A DNA stretch of 64,000 nt, taken from NCBI GenBank assembly GCA_023053575.1, contig JAKZAP010000020.1:20918764-20982763 (forward strand). The letters run 5' to 3'. Positions within the stretch are counted from its first letter, which is position 1, and every line of letters starts with the position of its first letter. Below the pieces are notes generated by a model that searched no databases, had not been told where the DNA came from, and saw only the letters and a list, made by a program, of their open reading frames with translations. Shown one piece after another: positions 20,441-28,956 of the stretch. This stretch comes from Branchinecta lynchi (taxonomy: Eukaryota > Arthropoda > Branchiopoda > Anostraca > Branchinectidae). The position numbers and the translations under genes are program-made.

Positions 20441-20559
20441 TAAAAATCTGCTTTATTTGTCTGGGTCGATATCAGGCGGGAGATTATCAGCATTATACTT
20501 GTTTATTTATCCGTATCACGAAGGAATTTACACTAGAAGCTTCTTTGCAGCAGTAGGAG

Positions 20560-20850
20560 TAACAGCAGTAGGAGTTACTACGCATGACGTCAGAATTCTG
20601 TCTTTTTGCCGTCAAGGCTGGAACAACTTTCTATTTTTCCAGCAGGATACCATGCCACGGGCGAATCAGACCAATCAAGTTACAGAAGTCCGTAGTTACT
20701 AAGCTTACTACGCTCCCGAGCGTGGTAAGCAAATAGTTACTATTGGTTACTATTTCGAGAAGGTTGGAACGGTCAGCGTAGTAACTTTTCGTGAGGGTGG
20801 TACGGAAATAGTAACTAATCGTAACTATTGTTAGAAGGGTGGAACACGCT
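20560..20850. mobile_element. MITE of the AGCGTGTTCCACCC family, touching a splice donor
   Basis: This is the inverse copy of 10334-10637. It runs from GTAGGAGTTACTACGCATGA through CTAAGCTTACTACGCTCCC to TTAGAAGGGTGGAACACGCT at 20850. The left terminal repeat is eroded. Its right end is followed after four bases by the donor of the exon 20861-21085. Confidence 0.75.
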
Positions 20851-20860
20851 CATAGCCTAC

Positions 20861-21085
20861 CTGGAAAATTTTCCCGCTCAGCAGCTCCCTCCTCACGGCT
20901 CGAACAACCTCCGAGAGCTTCCCCAAGTCGTCACGCGTGACGTTGAACCTCACTGGGTCATGATTGGCTGTCTGGATGGAGTTGTCAAAGTTTTTAAACT
21001 CGTCCTGAAGCGTCTCGTTATCTTCGATGACTGCGTCCAGAGTTGCCAAAGTGCTAAGAAGTTCACTCAGCTTTTCATAGACGGG
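20861..21085 (-). CDS. WASHC4: WASHC4 exon, 75 codons
   Basis: The acceptor CTTTCTAG|CCC and donor CAG|GTAGGC bound 225 bases, phase 0 at both ends. It reads PVYEKLSELLSTLATLDAVI and continues through NHDPVRFNVTRDDLGKL to RELLSGKIFQ. This closely follows the family block YEHLGELLTVLLTLDEII ... HHNPSKF ... GQLLDGMIFQ. The donor sits about 10 bases from the end of a MITE (20560-20850), so that element nearly touches the splice site. Confidence 0.92.
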
Positions 21086-22009
21086 CTAGAAAGTAACCGT
21101 TGCTTATTATTAACAGTTCATTCGATGGCATCAGCAGAACACAAATGTGAGCCGACGGAGCGGTATCGGTGTCCAGTCACATTTTTTAACATTAATCAGT
21201 TCCGCTTGGGAAGATAAAAGAGGATTGTGTGCCAACGCCGAAGAAAAATGAAATGCGATAGTCTCATAGTTATTACGATGATATTAACGAGAACAATAAG
21301 TACAGAGTGTATCATCAAGAACAAATAATCACATAGAACCTCCGTCTCCCTATCTCTGTAATATGACCATGCGGAGTTGAGTATTTCCCCGTACCCTGCC
21401 CGCTGCAAACGATCGGAGGTTACTAGATTCGCAGCACATCACGTTTCATTACCTCTACAAATACCTATATCGCCGTGAAGCCGCGTAGAGGAAAAGTAGA
21501 AGTCAAAGCTGATTGGTTCTCTGAACGCGCTCCAGAGTAGGTCAGTACGCCTCCAGCCGCCTCATGCACTTTTGTCTGCGACGAGCAACGGCGAAGACCG
21601 AAATAGAGTTAACGGGTATCAAGGCTAGAGCAAATACCTCTGGCTCCGCTCAGTTGTGTCCGGGTATCCATAGTCGCTGCATGGGACAAAAGAAGGAGGT
21701 TCTATCTGATTATTTGTTCTTGGTACCATGTAAGGCTTTCCCCTTTTCATATCACAAAGAAACTGAATAGTCATAGTACACTTGAAGCTGTAATGTAAAT
21801 CGATGGAGCATTAACTGCATGCGTTAATCCTAGAATGAAGGCTAAAATTAAAGTTAATAATATACCTATCTTAAAAGTGACAACAAATCCCTTGCTTGTG
21901 TACGTACATACTACAGTCTCACTGTTTCGTAAATGTCGTAGCATTGCAGACTTTCAACAACTTTGAACAAAATAACAACTTCAGTAACATTCACCAACAG
22001 CCGTCATCA

Positions 22010-22710
22010 CAGGGGAAAAAGTTTGTGATATCACATTCCCACAAGTACGGGTGCAAGTAGACTTCTTGGACCCTGAACAGTCTTACCGAATAGCAACAGT
22101 GGAAGGGATAGGGCTAAGAATTAACGGGGAGAAAAATAAGTTGATGAACAACTCTATCAACCCACTACAGACAGACGGCCAACATATCTCTTGGGAATGA
22201 CCGTGGATCAAGAGGACCACTTTAAATATCTTGGGAGCATTATATTTGAAGATGGAAGTACAGAGCTTGAAATCCGCACTCAGATAGGCATTGCTAGATC
22301 CGCGTTCAATAAACTCTCCAATATTTGGAAGAGCAGTGGATTCACGCTGAGACTTAAACTAAGCCTCTTTGAAGGTAATGTTATTCCCATATTCCTTTAT
22401 GGATCCGAAACTTCAAAACTTTTATTCTCAGGCGTATCCTGAAGATATATATATTGGTCCGATAAAGTGAACAATGTCGAAGTTCGTGCCATAACCGAGC
22501 AACGCTTGGTCGCACATGTCATAATGGAGAGTAGATGGAGATACTGGGTTCACATGGTGCGGATGGCTGTGGGCGGACTTCCCAACGAAGCGTGGTTGCT
22601 GGAAACCTTTTGGTTTATGTAAAGGGTAAGCAGCGTTTCAAACTTGGCAGTAACCTCAAGAAGGAAGCTGGTCGGACCACGATGACTGAACTACCCACGT
22701 AGCATCTTTC
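22010..22710 (+). mobile_element. Degenerate RTE/L1-type reverse transcriptase fragment
   Basis: The plus strand carries, across frames, GLRINGEKNKLMN, then QEDHFKYLGSIIFEDGSTEL, EIRTQIGIARSAFNKLSNIW, RLKLSLFEGNVIPIFLYGSE and, after a break, VEVRAITEQRLVAHVIMESR. FKYLGS...FLYGSE is the classic region after the RT catalytic core in endonuclease-RT LINEs of a family distinct from the CR1-like copies. It is 5' truncated, has frameshifts and stops, and is dead. Confidence 0.75.
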
Positions 22711-22739
22711 CAAACATTTTGATTGTTTACTTTTTGGGC

Positions 22740-23310
22740 TACGACTCCTCCTCCACTCGGTGACGTTAATATTTCCTTAATCTCTTTAACGTCACCTACT
22801 CTTTCTAAACAAACATACACACTTCAAACTTCAATAAAATTTTAACTTCTGCATTTCAACTGTATAATTTAATTTTTTTTTTATTTAAATTTACCAATCT
22901 TAATACTTATTAATTCTTATTTCAATATAATTATAAACCTTTTTCTACGAAATCACCACCTCTACACATAAAAAACTTCTACAAAATAAAAACGAGAAAA
23001 ACACCACCAAACAACTCCATAATCCATAATTTCAAACCACTCTATTTACTTTAATCTTTAGCCTAGTTCAAATTAAAAAAAAAAACATAAAAGTTTCCAA
23101 TCTGCCCCCAAACCATATTTATTTTATTTTCTACAATTTCTAAAACAATTTACTTTAATTTCCATTATTCATTTCTTGAACATTTCACAATAAAATTAGT
23201 CTCCAAAACCTCTTAATTTTCCCTTATACTTTAAAATCAATGTTACTTATATTTGTATTATAACAGCGAAAAAGCAGACTTTCCAATCAGGTACCCTACA
23301 ATAACAAAAC
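22740..23310. other. G-depleted A/T-rich stretch
   Basis: For nearly 600 bases the plus strand has very little G (many 60-base lines have one to three) while C stays near 15 to 20 percent. This gives a strong strand skew. No ORF, hairpin or repeat unit is evident. Confidence 0.6.
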
Positions 23311-24340
23311 CGTAAATAAATAAATAAAAATGCAACTTCCGCAGGAAGGGTGCCCTTCCGCCCTAGGGAACCCCTCCTTACGGTGGCTTTTATTTAACAC
23401 TTCGATCTAAAAACCTTTTAACCTAATTTTCGAGTCCACTTAAACCAAAAAACAAAAAATATGATTTACGCTCAAAAGATCCTACTTTTACAACAAGAAG
23501 GAGGATTTTTTGAGTTTACAAAATAAACTTTAAAAACCAAAAAACAAGAAACATTTCAACCATGAATTTTTTTTACTAATTTAGATTTAAACAACACAAC
23601 TACTTTCGCTGCTATAATATTACAACCCAAATAAACCAAAAACTATTACATAATTAAAAATTAAATAAATAATAATTTTAATTTAAACTTTAAAAACACA
23701 TAATCTTAATAAAATCGCTTTTATTCTTTTCGAACTATCGTGGTGAAATCCAAATTTGTCGAAATCGTCATATATACATGTAGACACTCATATATAAATA
23801 TGTCAACGTCATATATAAAATTAAACACTAAATAAGATGAAAAATTTTAACGAAAGACGGTACAAATGTCTTTTCATACCGTACATGGTCACATTTTACG
23901 TGCTAGAGTGTTGGGATCACCACTGAGGCCGCTCTTGTAGGCCGTTCGCGAGCAGTATTGAACGGTGGCGGAAGTATATACTTATGGATAGGGTGCTCAA
24001 GCATTTTCTTACCGGAAGCCATGCACAGTTTCAACCTACGGGACTCAAGGGACTCGAGTTTAAATTTCTGAAGGAGCTCATTGTAAGGAATTTTGGGGGA
24101 TCGCGACACAATTAGTAGGGCACGTTTCTGTATTTTTTCGATCCGATAAGCCTGGTCTTCAGTAAGGCCAAAGTGACAAGCTTCCATCAAGTATTCGAAC
24201 CCCGAACGTACAAAAGAAACATAAAAACGGAGCAAATCTTGTTCAGGGAACCTATTTTTAGCAAGTAATTTCAGCATATGAAGGCCGGTGTGTCCGCGCT
24301 TTACCATTTCTTTCGTTTGGAGTTCCCATTTTAAATTATT
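23310..24340 (-). mobile_element. 5'-truncated CR1/L2-like LINE
   Basis: On the minus strand 24307-23903 encodes the end of ORF2: DLLRFYVSFVRSGFEYLMEA, CHFGLTEDQAYRIEKIQKRA and KYILPPPFNTARERPTRAA. The 3' untranslated region (23900-23340) ends with a hairpin (GGAAGGGTGCCCTTCC) and an A/T tail with AAAT units (23311-23330). It is closely related to the ORF2 end at 31600-32050. Confidence 0.75.
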
Positions 24341-24576
24341 TGATTCAGAAGTTGTCGCCTTATCGGCAACCAGGTGCGGGAAGAATTAATTCTAAGTAAG
24401 TTAGCGAATACGCCGCAAGTGCATAGGCTAGAATTTAAGATTTGGAACAAAGTTTCACCCAATTATCCCCAATTTCTTCGTTATATGTAGCCTAAAGGCG
24501 AAAGCCATTTTATAATCCAACATATCGTTAGGCCTACTACCAATGTTTTATTGTTTCAACAGTTTTGAAAACTCAC

Positions 24577-24927
24577 CTTTACATGTACGCCTTTCGTCTC
24601 TATTCCATGGTTGAGACAGGTATAGAATGCGTCAATCTGCTTCAACACGTGCTCTATTACAGTCCGACATCTTCTGACATAAACCTGTAGTTTAAGCAAT
24701 ACCGGAAGAAATGCTGAAACTGGTGCTTTCAAAGTTTCACCCGATTCATCATCAGAAGGTGCGGCTTCCCCAAACAGCAGGAGTGGGAAGAGGAATTCTT
24801 CTTTTGCTTGATCTACCAAACGTCTTAGCTCTTCACAAAGGCTGACAAAGACTAGGATGATTTTCTGCGTAGGCTCATGCTGGACTTGAGTTAACAAGAA
24901 CAAGTCAGTATATTCTTTGGGAGTTGC
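24577..24927 (-). CDS. WASHC4: WASHC4 exon, 117 codons
   Basis: This exon is bounded by the acceptor ATTTTCAG|GCA and the donor AAG|GTGAGT, and is 351 bases long, phase 0 at both ends. It begins ATPKEYTDLFLLTQ and ends ETKGVHVK. The middle carries LCEELRRLVDQAKEEFLFPL, then a FGEAAPSDDE loop and YVRRCRTVIEHVLKQIDAFY. These align in order with the ALCCEIKKL, FYGEGA and [20 protein letters not shown] blocks of vertebrate WASHC4. It is the longest and among the clearest exons. A 5'-truncated LINE lies within 270 bases downstream in the intron (23310-24340). Confidence 0.92.
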
Positions 24928-25039
24928 CTGAAAATAGATGTCTAATCAAGCTCTTGCAAGCTAGTGTTGTCTCATCACCTAGAGCACCGCAGATCAACTA
25001 GTTTCGGGAAATCTAAAAATGTATTATGTGTAAACGTTA

Positions 25040-25472
25040 GTTGCGCTTTTGCAGATACCATGGTATCTAATACCACGGTCTAAAGTCGTTTTTGCAATTA
25101 TCGTGGTATCTGATACCACGGTCAAAAGGCGTTTTTGCAGTTTTCGTGGTATCTGGCCAGTTATCGTGGTATCTGACCAGATACCACGGTCCGACCGTGG
25201 TAACTGATAGTAGTATCGGAAAAAGTCATCTTACTTTCATCTGTTTTTGTCAAATTGGTGGGAAAGGCACTTAGGCACTTAGGGCACACGTGGCACTTAG
25301 TGATGTGACTGAATATCAGTTTTTCTTTTGGGATGACTTCGAAAAGCGCAATTTCGGCAATTGTCGTTTTTGCAGAGCAACCGGATATCAGATACCACGG
25401 TAACAGCAAAAACGACTAACTGCATATCCAGTTACAGTAGTAACAGATACCATGGATCTGCAAAAACGCAAC
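25040..25472. mobile_element. Palindrome-rich MITE, reference copy
   Basis: 433 bp with TA on both sides. Ends: GTTGCGCTTTTGCAGATACC and ATCTGCAAAAACGCAAC. Repeated modules of GATACCATGGTATC, ATCGTGGTATCTGATACCAC and CGTTTTTGCAGTTATC fill both subterminal zones. The centre (CTTTCATCTGTTTTTGTC ... GCAATTTCGGCAATTGTCG) is unique. Coding capacity is absent. A Tc1/mariner-type origin is suggested only by the TA flanks. Confidence 0.8.
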
Positions 25473-25709
25473 TATTATTTATCTACATTCTTCCTATACT
25501 AAACTTTGCAACATAAATTAAGCGAAATCCCACAAACTGGTCACCTACATAATATATACTGTTACTCACAGAGGACAGGCCCTTTTTAAACTGTCCACTT
25601 TTGGCTACTTTTGGCTACTTGCAGGTGTATGACTGTCTACCACCAACCAACCACCTACCAATAGTTACTAAAAGCTCCATTCCTACCTGTAATATTAATA
25701 TTTCAATGG

Positions 25710-26185
25710 CCGTGTCCGAAAGCTCCGAAACGAACGAAAATGCTGAATTAATTCAGCTCGCTTTCGGGCTTAAATTTTCGCTCAATTAATGCAGCATAAA
25801 ATTCAGCAAGAATGCTAAACTTTATGCTGAATTTTCAAGAAGATACCGGGGATACGGCGATTCTCTCAGTGCTTTCGGCGGCAAACATAACAAATTCAAA
25901 AGACAACTGACAATTCGGCAAACATTCCATATTCTAAGAAAACTCTCGATCATAGCCAACGAAGAAAGGAAAGACAAGAAGATAAGAAGGTTGGATATCA
26001 GTAGCTGATCCATTTTGTCAGCTTTATACAGCTAATTCTTTTTTCGTCTTCTTCTTCCTGACCTAAATTTTGGTATTCTAGAAGTGTCAGAGAAGAAAAA
26101 AAGGTAACAGCTTCCGGACAAAAAAGAAAAAGAAAATGCAGCATTAATGCAGCATTTACAGCACCAAAAAGCTTTCGGACACGTT
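25710..26185. mobile_element. MITE with 6-bp target duplication CAATGG
   Basis: Ends CCGTGTCCGAAAGCT and AGCTTTCGGACACGTT, flanked by CAATGG at 25704-25709 and 26186-26191. The interior is rich in ATTCAGC / GCTGAATT and TGCAGCATTAATGCAGCAT palindromes. 476 bp, no coding capacity. Confidence 0.8.
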
Positions 26186-26413
26186 CAATGGCTCACGCCA
26201 ACGGCCTTTTGTAATAATGTGTAGAATGTTTGAACATACTCAATGAACTAGATGACCCTGACTTCAACAGTCGCGGGGGACTTCCTATGAATGACAGGGT
26301 GCCAGTTAATTTGGCTACCCTGGGAAGTGAACATTCAGTCAAAAGGCAAAACAAATAGCTTTGTCTTGCTGGTTTTCATGATTTTGCACACTTTTACTAC
26401 TAAGAACTAAAAA

Positions 26414-26877
26414 GGGATCGACTAAAACCAGGAAGGGAAGGGAACGCGAGAAAAGCACGAATGCATACTAAAACCAGGAAGGGCAAACTAAAACGAGGAA
26501 GGGCATACTAAAACGAGGAAGGCTGTCGCCAGAATTCGCCGCACCGTTCCCTTTCTCTGCCGACCCCTCGCTGGACTAGGAGGATTTTAGTCGCATACCG
26601 TCAGAACGAGAAATGAAAAGGTGAATTACAATTTTTTACAGTTGTCGACCCCTCACTGAACTTAATGCCTACCCATGTCAGGATACTAAAACGAGGAAGG
26701 GATAGTGAACTCTGAATTTGAAAAGTTGCCAACCTCTCGAAGAATACTAAACAGACGAAGGGAACGGTGTGGCGAATTCTGGCGACAGTGTTCCTCGTTT
26801 TAGTATACCCTTCCTCGTTTCAGTATGCCTTCCTGCTTTTCTAGCGTTCCCTTCCCTTCCAGGTTTTAGTCGATCCC
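26414..26877. mobile_element. Fold-back element with long inverted arms
   Basis: The left arm starts GGGATCGACTAAAACCAGGA and the right arm ends TCCAGGTTTTAGTCGATCCC. The arms pair over roughly 120 bases and carry iterations of ACTAAAACCAGGAAGGG / ACTAAAACGAGGAAGG and a GTCGCCAGAATTCGCC block. The central part includes single further ACTAAAACGAGGAAGG and TACTAAACAGACGAAGGG units. No target duplication is evident. Confidence 0.8.
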
Positions 26878-27049
26878 AATTAAAAAACCTAAACTGGCAA
26901 ACAATACGATAAGTGAACATTATACTTGTAATTCAAACAGCAGTCAAAACAAATGACTTTTTCCAGCTCATTCTTGATTTTGCTACTAAAACTAAGAGAG
27001 CAAGGTAAGCGAAGGAAGCTCATACAAAGAACTATCATTCATGACTCAC

Positions 27050-27168
27050 CACCAAACGAATTCTCTCCAGACCCTGTTTGTGTTGAGTTTCAACTTTTTT
27101 CTTGAAGGCTGTAGAGTAGTCAAGAGCAAGGTTGCCAAACCGAGTTAGAAGCTGCTCTCTAGCAGCAG
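27050..27168 (-). CDS. WASHC4: WASHC4 exon, N-terminal region
   Basis: The acceptor CTTTTCTAG precedes 27168 and the donor GTGAGT follows 27050. With two bases completing a split codon, 39 codons read through, including REQLLTRFGNLALDYSTAFK and KQGLERIRLV. This matches the helical start of the family (QLKNYGKFLEEYTSQL in human, from memory). The exon ends in phase 0, which suits the next exon. An alternative acceptor 12 bases further in (exon start 27156) would make it phase 0 at both ends. Confidence 0.8.
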
Positions 27169-28258
27169 CTAGAAAAGGGAAAACAAATTAGTTGCTTCAA
27201 CCTCTATAGTAACAAGACCAAAGGTTTCGATGGGATCCCAAAAATTCCAATATTTGATCCAGACAATTGAAATGAAATGATCGTTTAATCCGTAATATCT
27301 TTAAATACATAAAAATGTGTCTTCAAGCACTATCAATTAACTCGACAGGCCAATATTAATTATCTGATAACATTAAAATTTCATAAATAAACTACATTAA
27401 TAAACAAAAGTCAGGTCAAAATTACATACCGTATCTCGTATAGAATTTCCAAATAAAACAATCAAGTTCGTAAATAGACTACATCAATAAACAAAAACAA
27501 GTTAAAATTGCATACCGCAGCTAGGAACAGTTAAACTGTTTAATAAAGTATGGTACAAAGGACTTTAGGTAACGCTCGGATGAGTGTATTGGCCAATGAC
27601 ATAACATTGGGTCTTGTTTTCGCCAGATCCAATATTCAGCAGATTCCTTGAACATTTTTACTATAAAAATTCAGAAACAGATTAAGGCCAATATCTAATC
27701 TTCTGAGAAAGCCAAGATGAGATATTGATCAGCATGTGTGTTTTTGGGTCTAGGCGAGCACCCCCCCCCCCCCCCCCCCCGGTGACAACCCCCACCGGCC
27801 CCTGGTAGCAAAAAACCCCTGGCGAAAAAAAACCCGAATCCTTTACATTTAATACGAATGCAAAACATTTAAATTGACTTCCCGTGATCTTGGTCTGTCA
27901 AGTGGATTTCTCGTACAACAAGAACAAGACCAAAGGTTTCGATGTGATCCCAAAATATTTAATTTGTCCCTTAACTTAAACCCCTTCCCTCACCCCTAAG
28001 TGTAGGGCTACATAGCCCATCTACGAGCTCGACCTTACTCTTGACCCAAAGAATTCTCACACCAAGTTACACCAAATTCTATCATTCCCTTCGAGAGTTA
28101 TAGTGCACACATACGAACAACTTTTGTGATGTCATAGGTATCCCGCCACTTACGTTTTCCAGTCGAACTATATTTCCGGGTAAAAAATGATTGTCATAGA
28201 CGGATTCAGCATCTCTTCTTACCCCTAAATCGGATATCTAATATCTAATGCTACTCAC
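27169..28258. other. Non-coding DNA between WASHC4 exon candidates
   Basis: It holds an A/T-rich block with a near-duplicate phrase (ATAAACTACATTAATAAACA at 27386 and GACTACATCAATAAACAAAA at 27477), and a run of 20 C's at 27761-27780. The phrase AACAAGACCAAAGGTTTCGAT occurs at 27210 and 27922. No gene was seen. Confidence 0.4.
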
Positions 28259-28306
28259 TAGGGTCTCAAAATCTGGTAAAATGGAACGATGCGCATGCGA
28301 TGCCAT
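28259..28306 (-). CDS. WASHC4: Candidate first coding exon of WASHC4
   Basis: On the minus strand an ATG at 28306 opens 16 codons (MASHAHRSILPDFETL) ending at a good donor, GTGAGT (28258-28253). LPDFETL recalls the SPDWEFD stretch near the N-terminus of vertebrate WASHC4. The donor is phase 0. This fits the next exon only if that exon starts at its internal acceptor at CAG (27156) rather than at the stronger CTAG acceptor at 27169. That uncertainty, and a sequence about a dozen residues shorter than the family here, keep this a candidate. Repeat-like DNA related to the element at 8425 begins just upstream. Confidence 0.3.
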
Positions 28307-28610
28307 ACGTTTGCTCCCGAACACTATTCGTTACGTTTTTTATCGAAGTTTTGTTCGCCGTTCGCGTAGCCGGTTGCTTAATTTCCGTTTTCGAACGTCG
28401 TCGAAGTTCACCGTTTGCTTAATTAGTGTTTTTACGACTCCGGCGATCCTTGCCCGGTCGATACTTCTTAGACGATTCAAGCAAACTTCGAACTTGCTAG
28501 CTCACGAAGTTCGACGGTCAGAGTTCGAAGGACAAAGAAACTATGACCGGTGACCAAAAACGGTATATAAACAGAAATCTTTGAGTTTGAAGGTAACTTC
28601 AGCCGTCTTT
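28307..28610. repeat. Relative of the fold-back element at 8425
   Basis: In inverse orientation 28605-28555 reads like 8445-8500 (GAAGTTACCTTCAAACTCAAA, then TATACCGTTTTTGG). The rest has many GAACTTCG / CGAAGTTC motifs, suggesting a larger, partly self-complementary member. Ends are not resolved. Confidence 0.4.
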
Positions 28611-28692
28611 CAGCAAGGGTTGGCAGGTCAATCTTGACCAGGCCATCCTCATATGTACTGACAAATCGTGCAATTTTGCCCATGCACCGGTA

Positions 28693-28956
28693 ATGATGGA
28701 TGGTAGGTCCTCAACCAAACCTCTGTCAGAGCGATTCCGGAGGCATCTGCGGCCGCCACCTCTCCCCTCAGGTCCAAATCCATTTTTCCACCCTTCGTGT
28801 TCGTCTATGGAACTGAGACCGAGGAGCATGCTTGAGCATCTACCATCCACTGCGAAACACAGCTGGTATCCTCCCAGCCCTTGTCCCGCCTCTAGACTCC
28901 CCGATTTATCCTCCTGCACTGACAGGAAGGCTCCCGTTTCTCCCCAACATAAATGA
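28693..28956 (+). CDS. N-terminal part of LINE ORF, ended by TGA
   Basis: ATGATGGATGGTAGG opens an 87-codon frame, rich in proline, serine and arginine (RRHLRPPPLPSGPNPFFHPS, TDRKAPVSPQHK), that ends in TGA. The same frame then continues without interruption to 32052. The downstream part has no methionine for a long way, so this is probably the true start of the ORF and the TGA a disabling mutation. Function is unknown; such N-terminal regions often bind RNA. Confidence 0.55.
   Translation: MMDGRSSTKPLSERFRRHLRPPPLPSGPNPFFHPSCSSMELRPRSMLEHLPSTAKHSWYPPSPCPASRLPDLSSCTDRKAPVSPQHK

Larger units (their letters stand above)
390..28306 (-). other. WASHC4: WASHC4 (SWIP) gene, partial, N-terminal half
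   Basis: This is the span of a split gene for WASH complex subunit 4. In other animals this large helical scaffold belongs to the five-subunit WASH complex, which activates Arp2/3 on endosomes for cargo sorting. Nine exons were placed by recognising family segments in order: QLLTRFGNLALDYS, a FGEAAPSDDE-type loop, TLATLDAVIED, LVKDLPQWEAK, YKYAYTLKHTAEL, GPITEQRKMIARLAL and DDFSFLYWNR. They join without a frame break to about 585 codons, roughly half of the usual length of about 1,170 residues. Introns are 1.6 to 3.5 kb and full of MITEs and LINE pieces. The C-terminal half would lie left of position 1. Family assignment is strong and rests on remembered family sequence. The two ends of the span are tentative because they are set by candidate exons. 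Confidence 0.9.

Noticed and set aside
27761..27780. Long C and G homopolymers (also near 38035, 49896 and 59176) as functional elements
   Set aside because: They occur within repeat copies with varying length and look like slippage products or sequencing-prone tracts.
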